The notes: generated from the letters alone by a model not told the origin. Shown: positions 51,101 through 58,405, numbered from the stretch's first letter. The stretch: DNA of 64,000 nucleotides from Nemertoderma westbladi (GCA_032718475.1 JAUCBJ010007490.1:1-64000), one strand, 5' to 3'. Made by a program: numbers and translations.

Positions 51101-54100
51101 ACAGGAGGTGGGGTGGTGTTGGTGGGAGGAGGTGGTACAGGAGGTGGGGTGGTGTTGGTGGGATGAGGTGGTACAGGAGGTGGGGCGGTGTTGGTGCGAG
51201 GAGGTGGTACAGGAGGTGGGGTGGTGTTGGTGGAAGGAGGTGGTACAGGAGGTGGGGTGGTGTTGGTGGGAGGAGGTGGTACAGGAGGTGGGGTGGTGTT
51301 GGTGGGAGGAGGTGGTACAGGAGGTGGGGTGGTGTTGGTGGGAGGAGGTGGTACAGGAGGTGGGGTGGTGTTGGTGGGAGGAGGTGGTACAGGAGGTGGG
51401 GTGGTGTTGGTGGGATGAGGTGGTACAGGAGGTGGGGCGGTGTTGGTGGGAGGAGGTGGTACAGGAGGTGGGGTGGTGTTGGTGGGAGGAGGTGGTACAG
51501 GAGGTGGGGTGGTGTTGGTGGGAGGAGGTGGTACAGAAGGTGGGGTGGTGTTGGTGGGAGGAGGTGGTACAGGAGGTGGGGTGGTGTTGGTGGGATGAGG
51601 TGGTTCAGGATGTGGGGTGGTGTTGGTGGGAGGAGGTGGTACAGGAGGTGGTACAGGAGGTGGGGTGGTGTTGGTGGGAGGAGATGGTACAGGAGGTGGG
51701 GTGGTGTTGGTGGGAGGAGGTGGTACAGGAGGTGGGGTGGTGTTGGTGGGAGGAGGTGGTACAGAAGGTGGGGTGGTGTTGGTGGGATGAGGTGGTTCAG
51801 GATGTGGGGTGGTGTTGGTGGGAGGAGGTGATACAGGAGGTGGTACAGGAGGTGGTACAGGAGGTGGGGTGGTGTTGGTGGGAGGAGTTGGTACAGGAGG
51901 TGGTACAGGAGGTGGGGTGGTGTTGGTGGGATGAGGTGGTTCAGGATGTGGGGTGGTGTTGGTGGGAGGAGGTGGTACAGGAGGTGGGGTGGTGTTGGTG
52001 TGAGGAGGTGGTACAGGAGGTGGGGTGGTGTTGGTGGGAGGAGGTGGTACAGGAAGTGGGGTGGTGTTGGTGGGAGGAGGTGGTACAGGAGGTGGGGTGG
52101 TGTTGGTGGGAGGAGGTTGTACAGGAGGTGGGGTGGTGTGGGTGGGAGGAGGTGCTACAGGAGGTGGGGTGGTGTTGGTGGGAGGAGGTGGTACAGGGGG
52201 TGGGGTGGTGTTGATGGGAGGAGGTGGTACAGGAGGTGGTACAGGAGGTGGGGTGGTGTTGGTGGGAGGAGGTGGTACAGGAGGAGGGGTGGCATTGGTG
52301 GGAGGAGGTGGTACAGGAGGTGGGGTGGTGTTGGTGGGAAGAGGTGGTACAGGGGGTGGAGTGGTGTTGGTGGGAGGAGGTGGTACAGGAGGTGGGGTGG
52401 TGTTGGTGGGAGGAGGTGGTACAGGAGGTGGAGTGGTGTGGGTGGGAGGAGGTGGTACAGGAGGTGGGGTGGTGTTGGTGGGAGGAGGTGGTACAGGAGG
52501 TGGGGTGGTGTTGGTGGGAGGAGGTGGTACAGGAGGTGGGGTGGTGTTGGTGGGTGGAGGTGGTACAGGAGGTGGGGTGGTGTTGGTGGGAGGAGGTGGT
52601 ACAGGAGGTGGGGTGGTGTTGGTGGGAGGAGGTGGTACAGGAGGTGGGGTGGTGTTGGTGGGAGGAGGTGGTACAGAAGGTGGGGTGGTGTTGGTGGGAG
52701 GAGGTGGTACAGGAAGTGGGGTGGTGTTGGTGGGAGGAGGTGGTACAGGAGGTGGGGCGGTGTTGGTGCGAGGAGGTGGTACAGGAGGTGGGGTGGTGTT
52801 GGTGGGAGGAGGTGGTACAGGCGGTGGTGTGGTGTTGGTGGGAGGAGGTGGTACAGGCGGTGGTACAGGAGGTGGGGTGGTGTTGGTGGGAGGATGTGGT
52901 ACAGGGAGTGGGGTGGTGTTGGTGGGAGGAGGTGGTACAGGAGGTGGGGTGGTGTTGGTGGGAGGAGGTGGTACAGGAGGTGGGGTGGTGTTGGTGGGAG
53001 GAGGTGGTACAGGAGGTGGGGCGGTGTTGGTGCGAGGATGTGGTACAGGAGGTGGGGTGGTGTTGGTGGGAGGAGGTGGTACAGGAGGTGGGGCGGTGTT
53101 GGTGGGAGGAGGTGGTACAGGAGGTGGGGTGGTGTTGGTGGGAGGAGGTGGTACAGGAGGTGGGGTGGTGTTGGTGGGAGGAGGTGGTACAGGAGGTGGG
53201 GTGGTGTTGGTGGGAGGAGGTGGTACAGGAGGTGGGGTGGTGTTGGTGGGAGGAGGTGGTACAGGAGGTGGGGTGGTGTTGGTGGGAGGAGGTGGTACAG
53301 GAGGTGGGGTGGTGTTGGTGGGAGGAGGTGGTACAGGCGGTGGTGTGGTGTTGGTGGGAGGAGGTGGTACAGGAGGTGGGGTGGTGTTGGTGGGAGGAGG
53401 TGGTACAGGAGGTGGTACAGGAGGTGGGGTGGTGTTGGTGGGAGGAGGTGGTACAGGAGGTGGGGCGGTGTTGGTGCGAGGATGTGGTACAGGAGGTGGG
53501 GTGGTGTTGGTGGGAGGAGGTGGTACAGGAGGTGGGGCGGTGTTGGTGGGTGGAGGTGGTACAGGAGGTGGGGTGGTGTTGGTGGGAGGAGGTGGTACAG
53601 GAGGTGGGGTGGTGTTGGTGGGAGGAGGTGGTACAGGAGGTGGGGTGGTGTTGGTGGGAGGAGGTGGTACAGAAGGTGGGGTGGTGTTGGTGGGAGGAGG
53701 TGGTACAGGAGGTGGGGTGGTGTTGGTGGGAGGAGGTGGTACAGGAGGTGGGGCGGTGTTTTTGCGAGGAGGTGGTACAGGAGGTGGGGTGGTGTTGGTG
53801 GGAGGAGGTGGTACAGGCGGTGGTGTGGTGTTGGTGGGAGGAGGTGGTACTGGTGGTGGTACAGGAGGTGGGGTGGTGTTGGTGGGAGGAGGTGGTACAG
53901 GGAGTGGGGTGGTGTTGGTGGGAGGAGGTGGTACAGGAGGTGGGGTGGTGTTGGTGGGAGGAGGTGGTACAGGAGGTGGGGTGGTGTTGGTGGGAGGAGG
54001 TGGTACAGGAGGTGGGGCGGTGTTGGTGCGAGGATGTGGTACAGGAGGTGGGGTGGTGTTGGTGGGAGGAGGTGGTACAGGAGGTGGGGCGGTGTTGGTG

Positions 54101-54593
54101 GGAGGAGGTGGTACAGGAGGTGGGGTGGTGTTGGTGGGAGGAGGTGGTACAGGAGGTGGGGTGGTGTTGGTGGGAGGAGGTGGTACAGGAGGTGGGGTGG
54201 TGTTGGTGGGAGGAGGTGGTACAGGAGGTGGGGTGGTGTTGGTGGGAGGAGGTGGTACAGGAGGTGGGGTGGTGTTGGTGGGAGGAGGTGGTACAGGCGG
54301 TGGTGTGGTGTTGGTGGGAGGAGGTGGTACAGGCGATGGTGTGGTGTTGCATACCAAAATAGGTTACTTTGTTTTGTGTAAGGATTTGGAATTTTTCAGA
54401 TTTATAGAATACAATAAATCCACATTAAGGAGACTTTAATTTAATTAACTACTCGTTCGTACTATTAGTATTAACTTACCGAACAAGAACCCCGTGTCGT
54501 ATCGGTAAATATAACTGTTTTACAATCCAGGTCGACTTCTCGCCGGTTCATTGGCCGACAACGAACAATTACTTTAACAGCTTCGGTAGCCAT
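15022..54593 (-). CDS. KIF17: Kinesin-2 family motor, KIF17/OSM-3 type (13 exons found, C-terminus missing)
   Basis: The product is a plus-end microtubule motor; KIF17/OSM-3 proteins carry cargo in cilia and dendrites. The ATG is at 54593-54591. Exons (minus strand, high to low): 54593-54480, 50444-50325, 34377-34262, 33373-33210, 32328-32167, 26546-26363, 24328-24212, 22791-22706, 21242-21103, 19569-19395, 18835-18752, 16042-15915, 15137-15022. All have AG acceptors and GT donors, and every phase joins, giving 568 codons. Motor residues 1-330 include P-loop GQTGCGKS (92-99), switch I NADSSRSH (203-210) and switch II DLAGSE (239-244). The neck reads YANRAKN, followed by a coiled coil at about 355-440. 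The strings [15 protein letters not shown] and [14 protein letters not shown] favour KIF17 over KIF3. The last donor (phase 2) shows that more exons follow; none was recognised below 15022. No premature stop was seen. Confidence 0.88.
15915..16042 (-). CDS. KIF17: KIF17-like exon 12 (probable)
   Basis: A 128-bp open segment encodes [16 protein letters not shown] and [16 protein letters not shown]. It enters in phase 1 and leaves in phase 0 (donor GTTTGT). The composition suits the variable stalk of KIF17. Confidence 0.6.
16396..16606. mobile_element. 211-bp MITE with terminal inverted repeats
   Basis: The ends are GGTGTAAACGCTAC (left) and its reverse complement (right, with GTAGCGTTTACACC), followed inward by repeated GCCGACAACC motifs on both sides. 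There is no transposase. A target duplication is not evident. Confidence 0.65.
17021..17560 (+). pseudogene. Two 5'-truncated LINE 3' ends, head to tail
   Basis: Bases 17021-17456 match the C-terminal and 3' UTR part of the LINEs at 59170-59605 and 63000-63365 ([20 protein letters not shown], then the GCAATGCAGCATGCCGATCC end). They finish in TAGTAGTA. Bases 17457-17560 are a second, shorter copy of the same 3' end with its own TAG run. Both contain disabling changes. Confidence 0.8.
18085..18190 (+). repeat. SINE body fragment
   Basis: It shares TTCGGCACGAATGATTTAA and CCTTGCATCATTTAATGGTA-type blocks, in order, with the body of the SINE at 12715-13005, but on the plus strand and without the tRNA-like head. 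Confidence 0.5.
18752..18835 (-). CDS. KIF17: KIF17-like exon 11 (probable)
   Basis: An 84-bp open segment encodes [20 protein letters not shown] and continues to SNEA. Its acceptor is TTTCAG, its donor GTTGAT is weak, and both phases (1 in, 1 out) fit its neighbours. No family motif is visible, so the support is splice-phase logic. Confidence 0.6.
19395..19569 (-). CDS. KIF17: KIF17-like exon 10 (coiled coil)
   Basis: It encodes about 58 residues of heptad-like coiled coil ([20 protein letters not shown] and onward). Two donors are possible: GTTAAT after TCA (phase 0) or GTTAGT at 19394 (phase 1). Only the second keeps the next exon open, so I chose it. Confidence 0.78.
19627..20553. mobile_element. 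TTAA-flanked MITE-like element with G-run terminus (intron 9)
   Basis: TTAA at 19627-19630 and at 20550-20553 bound 919 bp. The left end is a run of about 20 G followed by TAGTACCCCAAAAATTG. The right end, read in reverse, is GGGAGGGGTAGCACCCC followed by TTTTGCAAATTG. There is no transposase. The inside holds repeats of AAAAAGGCYCC-type sequence at about 19920-20000. Confidence 0.5.
21103..21242 (-). CDS. KIF17: KIF17-like exon 9
   Basis: It begins [14 protein letters not shown], the post-neck segment of kinesin-2, and then runs into a Glu/Lys/Gln-rich helix ([20 protein letters not shown]) expected to be coiled coil. Exit is phase 0. Confidence 0.88.
21872..22100. mobile_element. Possible small MITE (intron 8)
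   Basis: AACTGGACGCAA (21882-21893) faces its exact reverse complement (22085-22096), with further similarity GGAAAG/GGGGGAAA outside. No target duplication was found, so the call is tentative. Confidence 0.35.
22468..22541 (+). repeat. 11-bp tandem repeat ACTAGATTTAT
   Basis: About seven units of ACTAGATTTAT, with one degenerate unit near 22523, lie in intron 8. Confidence 0.85.
22706..22791 (-). CDS. KIF17: KIF17-like exon 8 (neck linker)
   Basis: It encodes [20 protein letters not shown] and ALLREYQD, the conserved motor end and neck linker. Entry is phase 2 and exit phase 1 (donor GTAAGA). Confidence 0.92.
23085..24010. mobile_element. Foldback element with long imperfect inverted repeats (intron 7)
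   Basis: The outer arms 23104-23225 and 23873-23985 are inverted copies (TCTGAATCAGAATG, CACGAGATATCGTGTGTGAA). The inner arms 23276-23390 and 23520-23633 are also inverted copies (GAGCGTGTCTTAAAAAA, TCAGGAGAACAAATGTTAGT). The right arm has about 190 bp without a partner. A G-run lies at the left end (about 23063-23080). No coding region is present. The exact ends are uncertain. Confidence 0.65.
24212..24328 (-). CDS. KIF17: KIF17-like exon 7
   Basis: It encodes [19 protein letters not shown] and [16 protein letters not shown], the end of the motor core. The [10 protein letters not shown] wording is characteristic of KIF17/OSM-3. It enters and leaves in phase 2. Confidence 0.93.
24415..25409. 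mobile_element. Non-autonomous DNA element with iterated GTCGCGTTACGGCTA ends (intron 6)
   Basis: The left end (24422-24530) contains about four copies of GTCGCGTTACGGCTA-like motifs. The right end (25248-25402) contains about six in the opposite orientation. Both ends border the same inner string (CTATTGTCTTGGTTT and its complement). AATATCT at 24415-24421 and 25403-25409 is a candidate target duplication. The inside has a G-run (about 24637-24650) and a 45-bp tandem repeat (24864-24958). No transposase is present. Confidence 0.65.
25410..26362. other. Rest of KIF17-like intron 6
   Basis: Unrecognised sequence. A 64-codon minus-strand frame (25926-25732) and an adjoining frame resemble no family that I know. 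It could be a worn retroelement piece. Confidence 0.4.
26363..26546 (-). CDS. KIF17: KIF17-like exon 6 (switch II)
   Basis: It encodes switch II ([18 protein letters not shown]), the helix [20 protein letters not shown] and HIPYR. Exit is phase 2 at donor GTATAT. It directly follows, in transcript order, the intron with the 28-bp minisatellite. Confidence 0.95.
26622..31844 (+). repeat. 28-bp minisatellite, about 186 units (intron 5)
   Basis: The unit is ACACTACTAGGATGCTTTGTCAGCCGCC (28 bp; shown here only to identify it: ACACTACTAG, GATGCTTTGT, CAGCCGCC). Units occur in two main forms, GATGCTTT and GATGATTT. Rare variants mark higher-order duplication. The irregular joint CCACACAGCCACAC occurs at about 27716, 28368, 30046 and 30642. 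CAGCCGGGATG occurs at about 28843 and 31116, and GATTTGCCAG at 27932 and 30261. So a block of about 2.3 kb was duplicated within the array. It contains TAG in each unit and is not coding. Confidence 0.97.
31845..32166. other. Unique remainder of KIF17-like intron 5
   Basis: AT-rich, with no recognisable feature between the minisatellite and exon 5. Confidence 0.5.
32167..32328 (-). CDS. KIF17: KIF17-like exon 5 (switch I)
   Basis: It encodes the LMETGW segment and switch I ([16 protein letters not shown]). The acceptor at 32329 gives a residue spacing that matches the kinesin-2 family exactly. Exit is phase 1, with donor GTTAGT. Confidence 0.92.
33013..33145 (+). repeat. 72-bp tandem duplication (intron 4)
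   Basis: Two imperfect copies of an AT-rich segment containing AAATATATTCACTATCAG and AATAAATACACAAACAGA lie side by side with a period of about 72 bp. Confidence 0.75.
33210..33373 (-). CDS. KIF17: KIF17-like exon 4
   Basis: It encodes [19 protein letters not shown] and [15 protein letters not shown], the YLEIYNE motif region of kinesin motors. Entry is phase 2, and exit phase 1 at donor GTTTGC. Confidence 0.92.
33374..34261. other. KIF17-like intron 3
   Basis: Mostly AT-rich. At about 33990-34080 there is a loose tandem repeat built on CAGAGTCAATTCAGGGCAAC-like text. No gene. Confidence 0.5.
34262..34377 (-). CDS. KIF17: KIF17-like exon 3 (P-loop)
   Basis: It encodes the nucleotide-binding P-loop within [17 protein letters not shown] and ends in IIPR. 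Entry is phase 0 and exit phase 2 (donor GTTAGA). The acceptor is 58 bp from the left end of the BEL/Pao insertion. Confidence 0.93.
34431..34435. repeat. Target-site duplication ACGTT, left
   Basis: It is identical to 50259-50263. BEL/Pao integrases usually leave 4-6 bp duplications, so this fixes the element's ends. Confidence 0.92.
34436..35611 (+). repeat. BEL/Pao 5' LTR
   Basis: A 1176-bp direct repeat of 49083-50258, with TG...CA ends. It contains AT-rich stretches and a possible TATA box at 35318. Its short open frames also occur in the other LTR and are not genes. Confidence 0.95.
35318..35324 (+). promoter_or_regulatory. Possible LTR TATA box
   Basis: TATATAG follows CTCTGTT. The diverged LTR of copy 2 keeps CTCTGTTTTTATA at the same place (about 5898, minus strand), and the flanking AGCGCCACGTCC block is also kept. 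The conservation between diverged copies is the main support. Confidence 0.4.
35612..37910 (+). other. BEL/Pao leader with two sets of tandem repeats
   Basis: Two copies of a 288-bp segment lie at about 35893-36180 and 36181-36475. Further down, units of about 118-128 bp starting with ATACCGGTATT begin near 37401, 37530 and 37648. No protein is encoded. A primer-binding site complementary to a common tRNA was not obvious right after the LTR. Confidence 0.75.
37911..39245 (+). pseudogene. BEL/Pao gag, N-terminal part
   Basis: The frame starts [17 protein letters not shown], collinear with the gag start of copy 2. It encodes a charged capsid-type protein that turns into a Lys/Glu/Ala coiled coil. 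Around 39160, in an Ala-rich repetitive stretch ([10 protein letters not shown] units), the frame changes. The last roughly 28 codons here are out of frame (Gly/Ser/Arg-rich), and the true continuation is in the frame of the next entry. The repeat GCAGTGGCAGAAGCAGAAAG is prone to slippage, which probably caused the break. Confidence 0.85.
39166..43095 (+). pseudogene. BEL/Pao gag C-terminal part, protease and start of reverse transcriptase
   Basis: The 1309-codon frame contains, in order, an Ala/Glu coiled coil (residues 1-45) and a DUF1759-type gag segment (about 354-510). Zinc knuckles lie at about 41138-41330 ([25 protein letters not shown]). The retropepsin motif [10 protein letters not shown] is at 41656-41685. 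Pao-type RT begins near 42740 (VRVVFDGSA, and motif [11 protein letters not shown] at 42907). The frame ends at 43095 because a stretch just before the RT active site is missing; the correct continuation starts near 43055 in another frame. The start codon given is only the first ATG in the frame. Confidence 0.88.
43055..43570 (+). pseudogene. BEL/Pao reverse transcriptase, active-site part
   Basis: It carries the RT catalytic motif YMDD at 43127-43138 (in [10 protein letters not shown]), then the thumb-side segment ([45 protein letters not shown]). The frame ends at a TAG (43568-43570). Reading continues in the same frame downstream, so this is a single nonsense change. Confidence 0.88.
43571..46012 (+). 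pseudogene. BEL/Pao RNase H and integrase
   Basis: In the same frame as the RT piece and open from 43571 to 46012. RNase H begins at [12 protein letters not shown] (about 43648-43690), with [11 protein letters not shown] further on. The integrase zinc domain ([25 protein letters not shown]) is at about 44818-44930. The integrase core starts at GVDLFGPI (45010). The place of the second catalytic Asp reads RSNKGTNF (45194-45217), and the Glu region WWGGSWERL is intact (45331-45357). A DUF5641-type C-terminal domain follows ([17 protein letters not shown]). Without the catalytic Asp the integrase is expected to be inactive. Confidence 0.88.
46013..49082 (+). other. BEL/Pao region between pol and 3' LTR, with coding relics
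   Basis: This region is 3.07 kb, unusually long for BEL/Pao. Two diverged copies of a roughly 180-bp segment lie at about 46533-46680 and 46715-46850. From about 47670 to 49010, disjointed open pieces (47838-48080, 48261-48443, 48781-49056) look like an eroded extra gene ending in a Lys/Arg-rich stretch ([13 protein letters not shown]). I recognise no envelope or other family in it. GGGAGCGG at 49075-49082 is a weak polypurine tract directly before the LTR. Confidence 0.6.
49083..50258 (+). repeat. BEL/Pao 3' LTR
   Basis: A 1176-bp copy of 34436-35611, displaced by exactly 14647 bp. I noted one difference (A at 49263 for G at 34616, in a CpG). It ends at the ACGTT duplication 50259-50263. 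Confidence 0.95.
50259..50263. repeat. Target-site duplication ACGTT, right
   Basis: It matches 34431-34435 and marks the right boundary of the BEL/Pao insertion. Confidence 0.92.
50325..50444 (-). CDS. KIF17: KIF17-like exon 2
   Basis: It encodes 40 residues including [20 protein letters not shown], the FTFDG strand and following helix of the motor. It enters and leaves in phase 0, with donor GTAAGT. The nearby BEL/Pao LTR ends only 66 bp from the donor. Confidence 0.9.
50445..50917. other. KIF17-like intron 1, unique part
   Basis: AT-rich sequence between exon 2 and the 36-bp minisatellite. No feature recognised. Confidence 0.5.
50918..54349 (+). repeat. 36-bp G-rich minisatellite, about 95 units (intron 1)
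   Basis: The unit is 36 bp (AGGAGGTGGTACAGGAGGTG followed by GGGTGGTGTTGGTGGG), with occasional extra 12-bp GGTGGTACAGGC-like blocks. Variants such as GTGCGAGGATG recur at 53031 and 54027, showing a duplicated block of about 1 kb. Neither strand has stops in most frames and the unit length is a multiple of three, so very long open frames appear in several frames at once. These are artefacts. The G-rich strand is the template strand of the kinesin gene. Confidence 0.97.
54480..54593 (-). CDS. KIF17: KIF17-like exon 1 (start)
   Basis: It encodes 38 residues beginning [16 protein letters not shown], the kinesin beta-1 strand with the conserved RCRP motif. The donor is GTAAGT, phase 0. No better upstream ATG is needed, because kinesin-2 motors begin at this point. 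Confidence 0.9.
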
Positions 54594-55860
54594 AGTTACT
54601 ACGTGGCGTCATAAAGTTATTATGACATCTTGGGTCTAAATCAATATTATTTGTCAAGTATATAATATCTATAATGTATTACCTAACCAACTAATTAACT
54701 GTATTACCAACCATATACATATAACCATCATTAATTAATATTAATTAGGCAGGTAATTGTTTCCGAAATTAAAATGAAATATTTTTAACTTTAATTAATT
54801 CTTTAATTTATTCCATTATCGTAATCACTAGTTGATTACAAATCCTCAAAATGTTATTAAACCAAAAGTTGAATTAAAATAAGCCTAAATATTCATATAA
54901 GTTATATAGGAAATCATCTGATTTAATATGATCCAATCTAGTGCTGTTCAACTAATATTGTAGTGACAAATTAAATAAACCCAATTAAATAAATATAAGT
55001 GACAAGTTAACTAATTATTTCAATTATTTTTGGGGTGTTTAGTTAAATAATAGTTGAAAATTCAAATAAAACTGGGGGTGTTAAATATATACATTTTTAT
55101 AGGCATAGTTCTAAATATATAGGCATTTTTCGGAAGTGGGTGCAAAATTTGGTGCTAGCACCAAATTTTGAAACCATCAAATATATCAATTGATTGTGTG
55201 GCCTTGCTTCTTGCGTTATACGGGGTGTGAGGGTTCTGAATTAAAAGGAAAAAGTAAAATTTCATAAGCGTTCTCACACTTGTACTTTTCGGCGTTGGGT
55301 GAAAATTGTTGTGCCAGAACCAAATTTTTGAAAATATGCAAGTTGATCACTATATAGTATCATCTTGTTTCTTGCGTTATACGGGTTTTTGAGAGTCCTG
55401 AATCCAATGGAATCAATAAAAACAGCACTGGACCTCTCAAACTTTTACTTTTTGGTAATGGAATTATAATATATTATATATTATAATAATATAATATAAT
55501 ACTACCTACCATCTTAATAGACTAAATAGAGTAATACTAGAGTAGATAAAAATAAAGTAATACTACCATGTTTCGTTAACATCGCTGATTAAAGATGTGG
55601 CGGACTGTCAATATTTTGATTAATACTTATCTGATACATTATTTTGGTTTCCCATCGACAGTAACCATGTTGTATTTCCTTACTGTGTCAGTCAGTGTCA
55701 GTCTGTGTTGTATATCGCTTACTGTGCTCCGTTATGTCTGTTTATTTTGTATTGCTCTGTCCCTTTTACTTCCGACATTTACTCAATTCTTATGATAAAT
55801 AAATGCCAGTGCAGCTGGTTTGCGCTCTTGTGCGCGAGTATATATGTATATATAATGTTA
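54594..55860. other. Upstream region of the KIF17-like gene
   Basis: AT-rich DNA. No TATA box or CpG-rich promoter stands out. It contains two diverged copies (about 55135-55250 and 55300-55400) of a segment with CTTCTTGCGTTATACGGG. A 28-bp perfect palindrome lies in the first. An AT microsatellite lies at about 55465-55503. Confidence 0.5.
55143..55170. repeat. 28-bp perfect palindrome
   Basis: CAAAATTTGGTGCT is followed directly by its exact reverse complement, AGCACCAAATTTTG. A weaker version lies in the second diverged copy of this segment, near 55305-55345. Confidence 0.9.
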
Positions 55861-56500
55861 ATGGAAACTTGACGACAATTGATAATAATCCTTTAAGGAA
55901 CGTTGATGACTTCCAGTATCTTGGATCATGGATAGAGATAAAAATGAGCAGCAAAAAGTACATAGAAGTTAAGAAAGCAAAGGCATAGGCAGCTCTATCA
56001 AAAATGGATACCATCTGGAAATCAGATCTCTCTAGGCACCTGAAGACCAAGTTCTTGCGAGCCACTGTGGTATGTGTACTTTTATACGGGGGTGAGACCT
56101 GGACACTGACGAAATTACTTGAATACCGAATGGATGGTTACTACTACACAAGACTACTAAGGGCAGCCCTAAATATCAGCTGGAGACAACACATGAAAAA
56201 CGCCGAGCTTTATGGTACAATACCACCACTCTGTGTCAACCACCCTCCATGAACGCAAATTAAGATTCAGTGGGCACAGAAGTAAGCAAGATGTCATACC
56301 ATATCTTATTTTCTGGCAACAAGGAAAGAGTAGCCGAGGACGACCGTCTATGACATACCATATCCATACCATATCATATCCGAACTTGAAAGGGATTCTT
56401 TACTTGGGAGAAACGAAATTGCTTCAACTATGGAGAATCGGGAATCCTGGAAGGATCTAATTTCCGCAGTCCGAGCTCGCTCGACCTAGTAGTACTGGAG
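55860..56500 (+). pseudogene. LINE C-terminal fragment (family B)
   Basis: Broken frames read FQYLGSWIEIK, then SKMDTIWKSDLSRHLKTKFL, VLLYGGETWTLTK, ALNISWRQHMKNAELYG and ERKLRFSGH. These are the region following RT in APE-type LINEs. A stop lies at about 55986 and shifts follow. It ends near CCTAGTAGTACT (56488). It belongs to a different family from the two larger copies at 57-63 kb. Confidence 0.75.
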
Positions 56501-56959
56501 TAGTATGCTATATCTGTATTTTTTTTTCAAGTATAACATGGAATACTATAACATTAAATTTTAACATATTTAAATATAATGCTAGTTATTTAACAATGAA
56601 ATAAACTTTTCCCTAAAATAAATATACTTGCGCTTTGTTGAAAAATAACTTACTTATGAATAAATTTCACACATTTAGCGGATTTATAATAAACAGATTA
56701 AGATGACGCATTTACCGTAATTGCTATTCAATTTATTTCCATTGCAAGCGGAATAAAGAGCACCTGCTCAATCATAGAAGCAGTTCCGATCGATATAGTT
56801 TTAATAATAACTCTATCCTAACTGTATACTGGTGTGATGGAAAATCTCTTATTAAAGAGGCAGCCAACTGAAATAAATTGAATTGGGGAAAATTGAAAAA
56901 AGATTTGAGAAGAGTATTGGTTTAAAATACATATGGAGCTGTTAGTTGTAATGTAATGT
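56501..56959. other. AT-rich non-coding stretch
   Basis: No coding or structured feature recognised between the two LINE pieces. Confidence 0.5.
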
Positions 56960-57222
56960 AAACTGGGGAGGGGGACTAGTGTTGCCCTTGTAGAGGAGGT
57001 GGAAAATTTCTACCACAATCTACAAGCAGCTACTGATGGAGTGGATCAGCATGCATTCTTAACATTCCTGTGAGACTTTAATGCAAGTCTGCATCAATCA
57101 CCTACATCGCCCTGGGTCTATAGCAACAGTGTTAACCGAAATTCTGTCCATCTTCAGGATTTTATCTTTGGAAATGGATTGTTTTCGGCTGGAATCCAGT
57201 TCAATGGTCTACGGTCACTTCA

Positions 57223-57918
57223 ATGGTCCCTGTTCAAAAGCTATGGACTCATAGTGGACCCAGTGGTCACAAGTCCCAGATAGACCATATTCTGTTTCGT
57301 AGGAAATACAGGAGCTCTATACAAGACTGTAATGCATTTACACTTCGACCCTTCTCCAGTGATCACCGCCTTATTGTGGCCAAGGTAAGACTTAGTCTGC
57401 GTGCTAGCAGAACAACGAAATCTGCCTTGCCGCGGCATGACTGGTCCTCTCTGTTGCAACAGCCAAGTGTGAGATCCAGCTTCACACTACAGCTGAGCAA
57501 CAGGTATGAGGCTCTTGCCTCTGAGGCGGCAGTTCACTGTGAGGGCTATACTGCCTTTACAGAAGCAGTTAAGTTAGCAGCTGCAGAAACAGTTCCTGTA
57601 TACCCTCACAGGAAAAGGGCCCCCTGGACTGACAACAAAATTCAGAAGTGCCGAAATGACCTTCATAAGGCGCAGAAAGAGTCCCGACTCAAACAGACTA
57701 CAGCGGCCAAGAATGCAGTTAAGGCTGCATCTAGGTCCCTGAACAGGCAGTACTCTGCTAATCTACAGGAGCTAATAAACCAACAGGTTGATGCCATCAA
57801 TGATGCTGACGACAGCAGGCAATCATCCCAGGCATGGAAATCGATCAATCTGCTTACTGGGCGGAAAAGCCAACCAACCACCAAGGTTAAGGCTCAATGG
57901 TTGGAAAGCCCACTTTGA
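57223..57918 (+). pseudogene. LINE copy A, endonuclease C-terminus and linker
   Basis: 231 codons containing QIDHILFRR and SSDHRL, the last catalytic blocks of an AP endonuclease. A basic linker (HRKRAPWTDNKIQKCRNDLH) follows. The frame is lost near 57895, where about 20 bp present in copy B are missing. Confidence 0.8.
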
Positions 57919-58405
57919 AAAGCTCCTCAATAATGACAGGGTATTGCCTGATAACTTTATAGAAGTAAACGTGTCTGAGTCTGTACTCCCAGAAATTCCC
58001 ATTGGCGATATCTCCTTTGCAGAAGTGAAGGCTGCTGCGAAGAGCATTAAGACCAATCGTGCCAGTGGAGTAGATGGTGTTCCCCCTGAGGTCTTTAAAA
58101 TACCTGAGTGTTTAAAGCTCATCTATCCCATCATAGTAGACATGTACCGAACAACAAGTGTCCCACAAGAAATGAAAACAAATAAGTTGGTGCCAGTTCC
58201 CAAGAAGGGCAACCTAACACTCTATGGTTCTTTTCGGGGAATCTCATTGATCTCGATTGCTGCAAAGCTATACAATAGGATTCTATTAAATCGCATCAGG
58301 TATCCCATTGAGAGACTGCTCCGTGGAAATCAGAATGGGTTCCGTAAAGGTCGTGGGACCATGGAGCCCATTTTGGCACTTAGAAGGCAATTCGTGCATA
58401 ATTGA
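57788..58405 (+). pseudogene. LINE copy A, first part of RT
   Basis: From about 57905 this frame reads the RT entry segment (AAAKSIKTNRASGVDGVPPE, LVPVPKKGNLTLYGSFRGIS, NQNGFRKGRGTMEPI). The first 35 or so codons are out of frame. It ends after an insertion near 58390. Confidence 0.8.

Noticed and set aside
50856-54439. Several very long open frames (452 to 1148 codons) on both strands
   Set aside because: They are all readings of one 36-bp minisatellite inside intron 1 of the kinesin gene, open in several frames simultaneously, with no start context or family similarity.
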